Origin: Betaproteobacteria bacterium
Lineage (GTDB): Bacteria > Pseudomonadota > Gammaproteobacteria > Burkholderiales > Casimicrobiaceae
DNA: 8,869 nt
NCBI GenBank assembly: GCA_025355395.1
Contig: JANXZT010000140.1
Span: 1 to 8,869 of the forward strand
Direction: 5' to 3'
In this document: in pieces, positions 1 to 7,416 of the stretch
Layout: each line of letters starts with the position of its first letter
Position numbering within the stretch: the first letter of the stretch is position 1
The notes under the pieces: model-generated
What the model saw: only the letters and a program-made list of their open reading frames with translations
Databases searched by the model: none
What the model was told of the DNA's origin: nothing
Translations under genes and position numbers: made by a program

Positions 1-1946
1 TTCATCAGCACGAAGCGCGTCGCGTTCCATAATTTGTTGCAAAAGTTGCGGTATCCGTCGCAACGACTCAAGTCGAAGTTGAGCGTGCGACCGAATGTGG
101 CGAGGCTTGCGAACGTGAAGCGCACGGCGTCGGCGCCGAACGCGGGAATGCCATTCGGAAACTGCTTGCGCGTGCGCTTTTCGATCGCTTCGCGTTGCTT
201 TGGGATCATCAGCCCGTAAGTGCGCTTTTGCACCAGCGCTTCGAGATCGGTGCCATCGATGAGGTCGAGAGGATCGAGAATGTTTCCCTTCGACTTCGAC
301 ATCTTCTGTCCTTCCTCGTCGCGCACGATCGCATTGATGTACACATCGCGGAAGGGAATCTTGCCGGTGAAATAGGTCGTCATCATGATCATGCGCACGA
401 CCCAGAAAAAAATGATGTCGAAGCCGGTGACCAACACCGAGCTCGGCAGAAAAGTCTTCAACTCCGCCGTCGACGCCGGCCAGCCGAGTGTCGAATGGCA
501 CCACAGCGCCGATGAAAACCAGGTGTCGAGCACGTCCTCGTCCTGACGCAATGCGGACGCCGGCTTGCCGGCCCGCGCCGCCGCTTCATCCAGGTTGCGT
601 CCGACAAAGACATTGCCCGCCTCGTCGTACCACGCCGGAATACGATGCCCCCACCAGAGCTGCCGCGAGATGCACCAGTCGTGCACGTTTTCCAACCAGT
701 GGTTGTAGGTCGAGGTCCAGTGCTCGGGAACAAAGCGCACAGTTTGGGGCATACCGGTCGCTTGATCGGGAACACTCGCGTTCACCGTGGCGAGACAGAT
801 GTCCTGAATGGTCCGGCCGGGAAAAAACGGATGATTTGCCGGTGCCGGCGTGGTCATTGACACGAACCACTGGTCGGTCAGCATGGGTTCGATCACCGCG
901 TTGGACCGCCCGCACCGCGGCACGACCATCCGGTGCGGCTTTTCGCTGGCCAGAAGGCCGGCAGTGGTCAGATCCCGCAGCACCGCGTTGCGGGCGGCAT
1001 AGCGATCGAGACCGCGATAGCGTTCCGGCGCATTGTCGTTGATGGTGGCATCGAGATTGAGCACATTGATGGTGGGCAAGCCGTGCCGCAGTCCCACCTC
1101 ATAGTCGTTGAAATCGTGCGCCGGCGTGATCTTGACCACACCCGTGCCGTATGCCGGGTCGACATAAGCATCGGCAATGACCGGAATGCTGCGCCCGGTC
1201 AACGGCAGCTCGACCGTGCGACCGATGAGATGCGTGTAGCGATGGTCTTCGGAGTTCACCGCAACCGCCACATCGCCCAGCATGGTTTCGGGCCGGGTCG
1301 TCGCCACCGTGAGATGCCCGGAGCCATCGGCGAGTGGATAGCGCACTTCCCAGAGCGTGCCATTCTCCTCTTCGTTTTCGACTTCCAGCTCGGATACGGC
1401 GGTCCCGAGTACAGGATCCCAGTTCACGAGACGCTTGCCGCGATAAATGAGCCCGTCATCGAACAAGCGCACGAACGTTTCGAGCACCGCAGCCGAGAGC
1501 CCGGCATCCATCGTGAAGCGCTCGCGCGACCAATCGCCCGAGGTGCCGAGCCGGCGCATCTGGCGAGTGATGGTGGTGCCCGATTCTTCCTTCCATGCCC
1601 AGACCCGCTCGACGAATTTCTCACGCCCAAGGTCGTGACGCGTCTGCTCTTGTGTCTTGAGCTGGTTCTCGACAACGATCTGGGTCGCGATGCCGGCATG
1701 ATCGGTGCCGATCTGCCATAGCGTGTTGTCCTGCTTCATTCGGTGATAGCGGATGAGGATATCCATCAGCGTGTGCTGGAACGCGTGCCCCATGTGTAGC
1801 GTTCCGGTGACATTGGGCGGCGGCAACTGGATGCAGAAGGGTGCCGCACCCGGGCTCATCGACGGCTTGAAAAGACCGCGGGCCTCCCACCAGGGATACC
1901 ATTTTTGCTCGATGGCGCGGGGTTCGAAGCTTTTCGGAAGATCCAT
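1..1946 (-). CDS. valS: Valyl-tRNA synthetase, 3' end cut by the window edge
   Basis: Class I aminoacyl-tRNA synthetase that charges tRNA-Val with valine in the cytoplasm. The reading frame is open from ATG at 1946-1944 to the left edge, giving 648 residues. Seen directly: the HIGH-type signature HMGH at residues 51-54 (within PPPNVTGTLHMGH), the stretch WCISRQLWWGHRIPAW (about 700-650 in the window), DTWFSSALW, and KMSKSKGN beginning at residue 548 (305-291). All are in one frame, so there is no frameshift. The fragment stops at the anticodon-binding domain motif CNKLWNATRFVLM. Family members are about 950 residues long, so roughly 300 C-terminal residues are missing from view. The start follows the upstream gene's stop by 20 nt with only a weak Shine-Dalgarno, suggesting read-through transcription from pepA-holC. 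An insertion-like stretch before FVPEHW is mentioned under findings. Identity is certain. Confidence 0.98.
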   Translation of the reverse strand, partial: MDLPKSFEPRAIEQKWYPWWEARGLFKPSMSPGAAPFCIQLPPPNVTGTLHMGHAFQHTLMDILIRYHRMKQDNTLWQIGTDHAGIATQIVVENQLKTQEQTRHDLGREKFVERVWAWKEESGTTITRQMRRLGTSGDWSRERFTMDAGLSAAVLETFVRLFDDGLIYRGKRLVNWDPVLGTAVSELEVENEEENGTLWEVRYPLADGSGHLTVATTRPETMLGDVAVAVNSEDHRYTHLIGRTVELPLTGRSIPVIADAYVDPAYGTGVVKITPAHDFNDYEVGLRHGLPTINVLNLDATINDNAPERYRGLDRYAARNAVLRDLTTAGLLASEKPHRMVVPRCGRSNAVIEPMLTDQWFVSMTTPAPANHPFFPGRTIQDICLATVNASVPDQATGMPQTVRFVPEHWTSTYNHWLENVHDWCISRQLWWGHRIPAWYDEAGNVFVGRNLDEAAARAGKPASALRQDEDVLDTWFSSALWCHSTLGWPASTAELKTFLPSSVLVTGFDIIFFWVVRMIMMTTYFTGKIPFRDVYINAIVRDEEGQKMSKSKGNILDPLDLIDGTDLEALVQKRTYGLMIPKQREAIEKRTRKQFPNGIPAFGADAVRFTFASLATFGRTLNFDLSRCDGYRNFCNKLWNATRFVLM

Positions 1947-1966
1947 TGCGTGATTGCCACTTTGGA

Positions 1967-3091
1967 TCAGCGCGTGTCGTGGCGCCACTTGTCGATCTCG
2001 CGCTCGATCGCTTCGGCTACATAGGCGCGCATCAACTGGCCCACTTCCCGGTTGATGGTGTTGACAAGCTCGGCGCTCGCGCGATTGACGATGGGTTGCA
2101 CCCGCTCCCGCAATTGTTCCTGCAATCCGGCATCGGTGAAGATATCGATGCGTTGCAACACCTGCATCCGGATGTCTTCGGCCAGCGTGCGCCACCGGGC
2201 TTCATCGCCCTGCAGCCGCTCGTCTGTCGTGAATTGCGTCGTGAATTGCGGTTCGACCACCGCGCTGTCATGGGTCACGGGCCCGCTCGCCAGTTCCGGC
2301 ATCGGGACGAGCCACTCTGCGCTTTCGGCCGCAACTCTGTCGACTTCGCCTGCGACAGTGGGCTCCTCGCTCCATGGCGCATCGGGCAGCGCCGTGTGGA
2401 GCGCGGAATCTCCACGTTCCTCCCCCAGGAATCCCGCGCCAACATCACCCTCCGGCGCGATGGTATTTGTTCCATCAACGACACCGGCAACGCTGTCATC
2501 GATTCCGCGCCCGTCGTCCACGACGCCTGGTGTCTGCGCTGGCGCATCGGACGCCGGCGTGGCCGCACCCGCGGCGGAATCGATTGCGTCGTGCGGCGCA
2601 ACCTCGAGCGGCCACGGCTCGTCGGCGCCCTCGGGCAGGTCGATAAACGTGAGCGCATCACTCTCATCGACGGCATCGGTCAGCAGGGGCACGTCGTCGA
2701 ACTGTTGCAATGGTTGCGGAGACGACGCGTAGCTGGCGGAAACTGCCGCGTCGCCCGCATCATGGGAGCGCTGCGCGTCAGCCACATCGGTCAGGAGAGG
2801 AATATCATCCGGGCCAGCAGCCTCGCGCCGTTCGGTATCCGGCAACGAATCCGAAAGGCGAGCTGCTACGACTTCGCTCTTCGCCGATGCATCCATCGCC
2901 GCCGGGCCTTGACGCCGGCTGTCGCGCGCGGCATCGAGTCGATCGATCTCGACCTGCTCTGCGGCATCGATCGCCTGGTTGATCGCGGCGGAGTCCTTGC
3001 CCTGCGGCTCGCGCGCCCCACCTTCTGCCGCACCACGATTGCGGCGCATCAGCGCATCGACTTCTTCCAGGAGTTGGCGCGCGGTGGACAC
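1967..3091 (-). CDS. Hypothetical acidic protein with two IPLLTD-type motifs, between holC and valS
   Basis: A 374-residue protein of unknown function. I chose GTG at 3091-3089 as start because GGGAGG lies 6 nt upstream; a GTG nine codons earlier (3118) has no such site. Layout: a short helical N-terminus (TARQLLEEVDALMRRNRG), then a long, low-complexity Asp/Ala/Pro/Glu-rich region to about residue 290, probably disordered, and a C-terminal segment (about 295-374) predicted helical and amphipathic (ARWRTLAEDIRMQVLQRID, later REVGQLMRAYVAEAIEREID). Two related motifs sit in the disordered part: DDIPLLTDV at about 95-103 and DDVPLLTDAVDE at about 132-143. From memory, an IPxLTD-type motif occurs in the DUF2486 proteins of Burkholderia and relatives, which lie in a comparable position; this link is unverified. 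There are no cysteines, signal peptide or membrane segments. It is probably cotranscribed with holC and valS. The opposite strand carries an equally long ORF, judged a shadow. Confidence 0.82.
   Translation of the reverse strand: MSTARQLLEEVDALMRRNRGAAEGGAREPQGKDSAAINQAIDAAEQVEIDRLDAARDSRRQGPAAMDASAKSEVVAARLSDSLPDTERREAAGPDDIPLLTDVADAQRSHDAGDAAVSASYASSPQPLQQFDDVPLLTDAVDESDALTFIDLPEGADEPWPLEVAPHDAIDSAAGAATPASDAPAQTPGVVDDGRGIDDSVAGVVDGTNTIAPEGDVGAGFLGEERGDSALHTALPDAPWSEEPTVAGEVDRVAAESAEWLVPMPELASGPVTHDSAVVEPQFTTQFTTDERLQGDEARWRTLAEDIRMQVLQRIDIFTDAGLQEQLRERVQPIVNRASAELVNTINREVGQLMRAYVAEAIEREIDKWRHDTR
2227..2250. repeat. 12-bp perfect tandem duplication in the hypothetical gene
   Basis: The 12-mer TCGTGAATTGCG occurs twice in direct succession. 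It is in frame and produces the repeated residues QFTTQFTT near position 282 of the 374-residue protein. It looks like replication slippage in a probably disordered region. Confidence 0.85.
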
Positions 3092-3093
3092 CT

Positions 3094-3192
3094 TTAACCT
3101 CCCACGACGGCTGGGCACGTATTCGGCGCCTGCAACACAGGATAGCCAAACGCCCCCGTGTCTGCTTCGACGGTCTGGTCACCGTTGCTCAC
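3094..3192 (-). CDS. Candidate 32-residue small protein between holC and the hypothetical gene
   Basis: A short frame starting with GTG that overlaps the holC stop (GTGA, 3192-3189) and ending with TAA at 3096-3094, two bases before the next gene's GTG. GGAGA lies about 7 nt upstream of the start, inside the end of holC, so initiation is plausible. The predicted peptide begins VSNGDQTVEADTGAFGYPV and ends CPAVVGG; it has no membrane segment or motif I recognise. The frame extends far upstream inside holC as an out-of-frame shadow, so chance is a real alternative, and the stretch may simply be a spacer. Reported because start, ribosome site and stop all fit a coupled operon gene. Confidence 0.25.
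   Translation of the reverse strand: MSNGDQTVEADTGAFGYPVLQAPNTCPAVVGG
3098..3103 (-). promoter_or_regulatory. Shine-Dalgarno GGGAGG for the 374-residue hypothetical gene
   Basis: GGGAGG read on the minus strand, followed by 6 nt (TTAAAG) and then the GTG start at 3091. This site decides the start in favour of GTG 3091 over GTG 3118. Confidence 0.7.
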
Positions 3193-3614
3193 GCGCGATC
3201 TCCGAGATTGTGCGAGCGCAAGTCGTAGCCACGTTCCTTGTAGTATTTCCAGCGCTCGCGCCCCGCCGCAACCGACTGCGCGTCGTCGCCGACGATCTCG
3301 GCCACGCGTTCGAACCGGGCGAAGAACGACGGGGGTGCGGGCTGGAGGTTCACGAGCACCGAGGTTGGGCCACGATGCTCGGCCGCATGATCGACGAGGA
3401 TGGGCGTGTCCGCCGCGAGCGCACTTTCCAGCCGGCAGTGCGGCATGAAACCGGTCGCCGGCCACTGCCAGAGGAGGCTGTCGAGCGTGGCCGTCATCGC
3501 ATCGTCCGCGGTGACAATGCGCACGGACCCGTGCTGCGCCCACGCCTTGGCGACGATCCGGATCGCAATCTTGAGCGGATCGGCGCAGTGGGTATAGAAA
3601 TCGATGGTCGTCAC
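3189..3614 (-). CDS. holC: DNA polymerase III chi subunit
   Basis: A 141-residue protein, close to the 147 residues of Escherichia coli chi. Chi works with psi (HolD) in the clamp-loader part of the replicative polymerase and contacts single-stranded DNA-binding protein (SSB); this is family knowledge. Sequence support: the N-terminus TTIDFYTH, a nucleotide-fold-like strand VRIVTADD at about 31-38, the characteristic LDSLLWQWPATGFMPHC at 44-60, the strand TPILVDH, then VLVNLQP and a C-terminal RERWKYYKERGYDL helix typical of the family. The start is taken as GTG at 3614-3612, directly before TTIDFYTH; there is no strong ribosome site, and the start falls 16 nt after the pepA stop, consistent with coupled translation. 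The frame stays open upstream inside pepA, but that part is out-of-frame shadow of pepA. HolD is not encoded here. Confidence 0.93.
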   Translation of the reverse strand: MTTIDFYTHCADPLKIAIRIVAKAWAQHGSVRIVTADDAMTATLDSLLWQWPATGFMPHCRLESALAADTPILVDHAAEHRGPTSVLVNLQPAPPSFFARFERVAEIVGDDAQSVAAGRERWKYYKERGYDLRSHNLGDRA

Positions 3615-3630
3615 GACAAGCCGGCGCGCA

Positions 3631-5130
3631 TCACGGTGTGGCCGCCGTGTGCGACAAGAGCCAGGTAGTGAGCATCGGCACCGGACGCCCGGTCGCGCCC
3701 TTTTCCTTGCCTTCTTTCCACGCGACCCCGGCGATATCGAGATGCGCCCAATCGAACTTGCGCGCAAACCGCGACAGGAAGCAGGCCGCCGTGATGCTTC
3801 CACCCGCACGCCCGGCGATGTTGGCAAAATCGGCGAAGTTGCTGTCGAGACCCTCCTGGTAATCCTCCCAGATCGGCATTTGCCAACCCCGGTCGTAGGC
3901 ATCGTCGCCGGCCGCGATGATGGCGCGGGCAAGGGCATCGTTGTTGCTGAAAACGCCGCAAGCAATGTGCCCCAGCGCGATCACCATGGCGCCGGTGAGT
4001 GTGGCGATGTCGACCACCGCCTCGGGCTCGTAACGCTCCGCAAAGGTGAGCGCATCGGCCAGAATGAGCCGGCCTTCGGCGTCGGTGTTGAGCACTTCGA
4101 TGGTTTGTCCCGACATGCTCTTTACGATATCACCGGGCTTGGTGGCACGTCCCGATGGCATGTTTTCGCAGGCAGCCACCAAGCCGACCACATTGACCTT
4201 GGCCTTGAGCTCGATGATCGCGCGAAGCGTGCCGAACACGCTCGCAGCGCCGCACATGTCGAACTTCATGTGATCCATGTCGGCGCCGGGCTTCAGCGAG
4301 ATGCCGCCCGTATCGAAAGTAATGCCCTTGCCGATCAGCACCACCGGCTTCGACTTGCGCGGGCTCATGTTGTATTCGAATACGATGAACCGCGGCGGCT
4401 GCTCACTGCCATTGGTCACGGAAAGGAAAGAGCCCATGCCCAGCGCTTCGATTTGCGGGCGCTCCATCACCGTGACCCTGAGGTCCGGGTACTCCTGCGC
4501 GAGTTGTTGCGCGCGCTCGCCGAGATACGTCGGCGTACACACATTCCCCGGCAGGTTGCCGAGGTCGCGCGCGAGTTCCATGCCGTGCGAGATGGCGAGC
4601 CCCCGCGCCGCTGCGGCTTCGCCTGCCGCGAGATCGGAACGCTGGGGAACGGAAAGCGTGAGTTTGCGCAACGGCCGGCGGACTTCGGTCGGCTGGCTTT
4701 TCATCTGGTCGAAGCGGTAAACCGATTCCATGGCCACCACCACGGCGTGCTCCACCCGCCACGCGACCTCGCGGCGCTTTACCTTTTCCTCGGTCAGGTA
4801 AAGAACCGCCTCATAGGAGCCCGTTTCGTTAAGGAGCTTGACCGCGGTCTTGATCGCGCTGCGGAACTCCTTGTCACGAAAATCCCTTTCCTTACCCAGG
4901 CCGATCAGCAGCACCCGGTCGGCGAGGGTCCCGCGAACATTGTGCAAAAGAAGGGTGCTGCCGAGCTTCCCCTCCATGTCTCCACGGCGGATGATTTCGC
5001 TGATATAACCGTTCGACGCGCGGTCGATCAGCTCGGATGACAGCGAAAGCTTGCGGTTGTCAAAGACGCCCACTACCACGCAGGCGCTTCGCTGTTTCTC
5101 GGGACTGCCACTTTTTATGGTAAATTCCAT
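3631..5130 (-). CDS. pepA: Leucyl aminopeptidase (cytosol aminopeptidase A, M17 family)
   Basis: A 499-residue enzyme (503 in Escherichia coli) that removes N-terminal amino acids, leucine preferred, using two metal ions; the family forms cytoplasmic hexamers. All key residues of the E. coli enzyme are present, shifted by two positions: K268, D273, K280 and D291 in IGKGITFDTGGISLKPG and HMKFDM, and D350, E352 and R354 in NTDAEGRL. An N-terminal macro-like domain spans about 1-165 and the catalytic domain the remainder. Start chosen at ATG 5130 because betaproteobacterial homologues begin MEF(S/T)IKSGSPEKQ; GTG at 5139, three codons earlier, is the alternative. AGGGAG lies 11 nt before the ATG and GGGAG only 2 nt before it. 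First gene of the minus-strand operon, behind a good promoter. In E. coli PepA also binds DNA in plasmid-dimer resolution and carAB regulation; nothing here tests that. Confidence 0.97.
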   Translation of the reverse strand: MEFTIKSGSPEKQRSACVVVGVFDNRKLSLSSELIDRASNGYISEIIRRGDMEGKLGSTLLLHNVRGTLADRVLLIGLGKERDFRDKEFRSAIKTAVKLLNETGSYEAVLYLTEEKVKRREVAWRVEHAVVVAMESVYRFDQMKSQPTEVRRPLRKLTLSVPQRSDLAAGEAAAARGLAISHGMELARDLGNLPGNVCTPTYLGERAQQLAQEYPDLRVTVMERPQIEALGMGSFLSVTNGSEQPPRFIVFEYNMSPRKSKPVVLIGKGITFDTGGISLKPGADMDHMKFDMCGAASVFGTLRAIIELKAKVNVVGLVAACENMPSGRATKPGDIVKSMSGQTIEVLNTDAEGRLILADALTFAERYEPEAVVDIATLTGAMVIALGHIACGVFSNNDALARAIIAAGDDAYDRGWQMPIWEDYQEGLDSNFADFANIAGRAGGSITAACFLSRFARKFDWAHLDIAGVAWKEGKEKGATGRPVPMLTTWLLSHTAATP

Positions 5131-5160
5131 CGCTCCCACCGCTCCCTGACGTTGCCTTTC

Positions 5161-5190
5161 TTGGCCCTAAGGCGCACAGGCCCGCATTAT
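5161..5190 (+). promoter_or_regulatory. Weak candidate promoter for lptF-lptG
   Basis: TTGGCC (5161-5166) and CATTAT (5185-5190) with 18 nt between them, each matching four of six consensus bases. Start of transcription would be near 5197, about 34 nt before the lptF ATG. The -10 element occupies almost the same bases as the pepA -10 on the other strand. Assignment is tentative; a different sigma factor or start is possible. Confidence 0.3.
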
Positions 5191-5215
5191 CGGCAAAAAG
5201 GGCAAATAAAGTCAA
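5186..5215 (-). promoter_or_regulatory. Sigma-70-type promoter for the pepA operon
   Basis: On the minus strand, TTGACT (5215-5210) and GATAAT (5191-5186) are separated by 18 nt, each matching five of six consensus bases. Transcription would start near 5179, leaving a leader of about 50 nt before the pepA ATG at 5130. It is the best promoter-like match I saw in the window. Confidence 0.7.
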
Positions 5216-5230
5216 AATTCTCCCGACGTC

Positions 5231-6331
5231 ATGATTTTTCGTCGCAGTTTGGTGCGGGAACTGACCGCGACTGCGGTCGGGCTCTTCGTGGTGCTCCTCG
5301 CCATCCTTTTCACCAACCTGGTGTTGCGCCTGCTGGCACGGGCTGCCGGCGGCGCTGTCGCGCCCGAGGGGATCGTTGCGCTCCTCGGTTTCAACGCCCT
5401 TTTCTACTTCAATATCCTGCTTTCGGTCACGCTGTTCCTGACCGTGCTGCTGACGCTTTCGCGCTGGCATCGGGACAGCGAGATGATTGTCTGGACGTCC
5501 TCCGGCTTGAGCCCCGTGGCCTGGTTGCGGCCGATACTATGGTTTGCGACGCCGTTCCTGTTGGCAATCCTGGGGCTCTCGCTTTTCCTTTCGCCGTGGG
5601 CCGAGCAGCGCAAGCTGGAATACGAGCGCCAACTCGAGACGCGTGATGAGTTCGTGCTGGTCGCACCCGGGCTGTTCAAGGAATTCCGCCGCGCGAATCT
5701 GGTTGTTTTCATCGAAAGCCTCAATCCGCTCAACGGCACGATTCGCAATGTTTTCCTGCATTCGGTCGACGACGGCCGCGACGTCACCACGGTGGCATCG
5801 TCAGGCGCCCTGCGCGATATGCCCAACGGCGACCGGTTCATCGTGCTGGAGGATGGCCGGCGTTACGAAGGTACGCCGGGGTCCGCGGATTTTCGGGTCG
5901 TCGAATTCCAGAGCCTCGGACGCCGCATCGAGCCGGCCGAGCAGCGAGCCATTCCCGCCTCGACCAAGGCGCTGCCCACACCGACCCTGGTTGCCGGCCC
6001 CGGCGGACCTGAGCGGGCCGAGCTGTTCTGGCGCCTTTCGGTGCCGATTTCGGCGCTGATCCTGACCTTGCTCGCGGTGCCGCTGGCTTACGTCAATCCG
6101 CGCTTGGGCCGCTCCTTCAACCTGGTCACGGCGGCCCTTCTTTACATGGTCTACAGCAACTGCCTCAACATCGTCCAGAGCTTCATCGCGCAGGGCCGGC
6201 TGCAGTTCTGGGTCGGTCTTATCCTGCCCCATGCCCTTGCCGCGATCCTGGCGTTGGTGCTTTTCAATGGACGGCAAACAATCCCCTGGCTCACGCGCTT
6301 GCTGCCACGGCGGGCCGAGACCCGCGCATGA
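5231..6331 (+). CDS. lptF: Lipopolysaccharide export permease subunit LptF
   Basis: Inner-membrane subunit of the LptB2FG ABC transporter, which pulls lipopolysaccharide out of the inner membrane and passes it to LptC and the periplasmic bridge. The 366-residue length equals that of the Escherichia coli protein. Six membrane segments are apparent: about 12-36, 55-76, 100-121, then a periplasmic jellyroll-type region at about 125-265, then 268-288, 295-316 and 325-345. The cytoplasmic loop SRWHRDSEMIVWTSSGLSP (77-95) is the coupling region contacting the LptB ATPase and is characteristic of LptF/LptG proteins. The start is ATG 5231, the first possible start after an in-frame TAA at 5207-5209; no Shine-Dalgarno is evident. 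Its stop overlaps the lptG start (ATGA). LptF rather than LptG is inferred from its first position and the MIFRRSLVRE N-terminus. Confidence 0.95.
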   Translation: MIFRRSLVRELTATAVGLFVVLLAILFTNLVLRLLARAAGGAVAPEGIVALLGFNALFYFNILLSVTLFLTVLLTLSRWHRDSEMIVWTSSGLSPVAWLRPILWFATPFLLAILGLSLFLSPWAEQRKLEYERQLETRDEFVLVAPGLFKEFRRANLVVFIESLNPLNGTIRNVFLHSVDDGRDVTTVASSGALRDMPNGDRFIVLEDGRRYEGTPGSADFRVVEFQSLGRRIEPAEQRAIPASTKALPTPTLVAGPGGPERAELFWRLSVPISALILTLLAVPLAYVNPRLGRSFNLVTAALLYMVYSNCLNIVQSFIAQGRLQFWVGLILPHALAAILALVLFNGRQTIPWLTRLLPRRAETRA

Positions 6332-7410
6332 AAATCCTGACTCGCTACATCGGGCGGGAAGTCCTGGCGGCGGTAATGTTCATCTTTGTCGCCCTCGTTG
6401 CGCTGTTCGCGTTCTTCGACCTGATTCACGAATTGGGCGACGTCGGCCGCGGCGGCTACACACTGACCAGCGCCGCATTGTTCGTGGCGCTGCAAATGCC
6501 CTCGCGCATGTACGAGCTCTTTCCGGTGGCGGCGCTCATCGGCACGCTCTTCGCCATGTCCGAGCTCGTCGCGAACTCCGAATACACGGTCATGCGGGCG
6601 TCGGGCGCATCGCTCCTGCAGGTCACGTGGGCGCTGATCCGCGTTGGCATTCCGGTTGCCATCGCGACGTTCCTCGCCGGCGAATATGTAGCGCCGCCAG
6701 CCGAGCGGCTGGCGCAGCATCTTCGAGCGCAGGTGCGCGGCGAAGCACAGCGCGTGGTCGCGCAGCAATTCCGCTCAGGCTTCTGGTTCAAGCAGGATCG
6801 GACTGTCGTGAATATCCGGGGCGTGCTGGCGGACACGAGCCTCATCGGCGTACGTATCTACGAGTTCGATGGCGACATGCACCTGCGCTCGCTTCGGGTC
6901 GCCGAATCCGGCAAGTACGGCGACGATGGCCGCTGGAAACTCAACAATGTTCGAACCACGGAGATCGGCACGGATGCAACGCATGTGAGCGAGACCGCCA
7001 CGCTCCCGTGGGATACGATCCTGCGGCCGTCCCTGCTCACGGTGTATCAGGTGGCGCCCGAACGCCTCGAGCTCAATACGCTGTGGGACAACATGCGCCT
7101 ACTTGGCGGCAGTGCGCAAAAGACGAGCCGCTTCGAGATCGCTTTCTGGAACAAGGTGTTCTATCCCGCCGCCGTTGTGGTAATGATGATCCTGGCGCTC
7201 CCGTTCGCGTACTTGCAGCGGCGCTCCGGCGGCGTGGGCTTGCGCATTTTTGCGGGCACCATGCTGGGGCTCGCGTTCTTTCTTCTGGGGCGCCTTTTCA
7301 CCAACCTTGGAGTACTGAACGATTGGCCCCCGCTTTTTTCCGCGGTGTTTCCGTTGGCGATGTTCGTCGCGGTGGCAGCGTCGATGCTCTGGTGGCTGGA
7401 GCGGCGGTAG
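6328..7410 (+). CDS. lptG: Lipopolysaccharide export permease subunit LptG
   Basis: Partner of LptF in the LptB2FG inner-membrane transporter. The protein is 360 residues, the same length as Escherichia coli LptG. It opens with MKILTRYIGREVL, typical of LptG, and has six membrane segments at about 12-34, 61-80, 100-121, 274-296, 303-326 and 334-356, with a periplasmic domain at about 125-265 between the third and fourth. The coupling-helix loop ELVANSEYTVMRASGAS (79-95) is well conserved in type. The ATG overlaps the lptF stop by 4 bp, so the two are translationally coupled and presumably made in equal amounts. It ends at TAG 7408-7410, only 6 bp from the stop of the convergent small gene. 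The ATPase gene lptB is elsewhere, as is usual for this family. Confidence 0.96.
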   Translation: MKILTRYIGREVLAAVMFIFVALVALFAFFDLIHELGDVGRGGYTLTSAALFVALQMPSRMYELFPVAALIGTLFAMSELVANSEYTVMRASGASLLQVTWALIRVGIPVAIATFLAGEYVAPPAERLAQHLRAQVRGEAQRVVAQQFRSGFWFKQDRTVVNIRGVLADTSLIGVRIYEFDGDMHLRSLRVAESGKYGDDGRWKLNNVRTTEIGTDATHVSETATLPWDTILRPSLLTVYQVAPERLELNTLWDNMRLLGGSAQKTSRFEIAFWNKVFYPAAVVVMMILALPFAYLQRRSGGVGLRIFAGTMLGLAFFLLGRLFTNLGVLNDWPPLFSAVFPLAMFVAVAASMLWWLERR

Positions 7411-7416
7411 GGACTT

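Noticed and set aside
933..1721. A 262-codon plus-strand ORF opposite valS
   Set aside because: Antisense shadow of the conserved synthetase, with no domain or ribosome site.
1946..3097. A 383-codon plus-strand ORF exactly opposite the hypothetical gene, of identical codon length
   Set aside because: Arg/His/Leu-rich with no recognisable domain. The equal length is a coincidence of open antisense frames in GC-rich DNA. The minus-strand frame has a proper ribosome site, an ordered domain layout and operon context.
3615..3965. Upstream extension of the holC frame for 117 codons into pepA
   Set aside because: Arg/Ser/Pro-rich out-of-frame translation of pepA; homology to chi begins only at TTIDFYTH after GTG 3614.
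3604..5040. A 478-codon plus-strand ORF opposite pepA and the holC start
   Set aside because: Shadow of a strongly conserved gene; no start signal, no recognisable domain, and Arg/His-rich composition.
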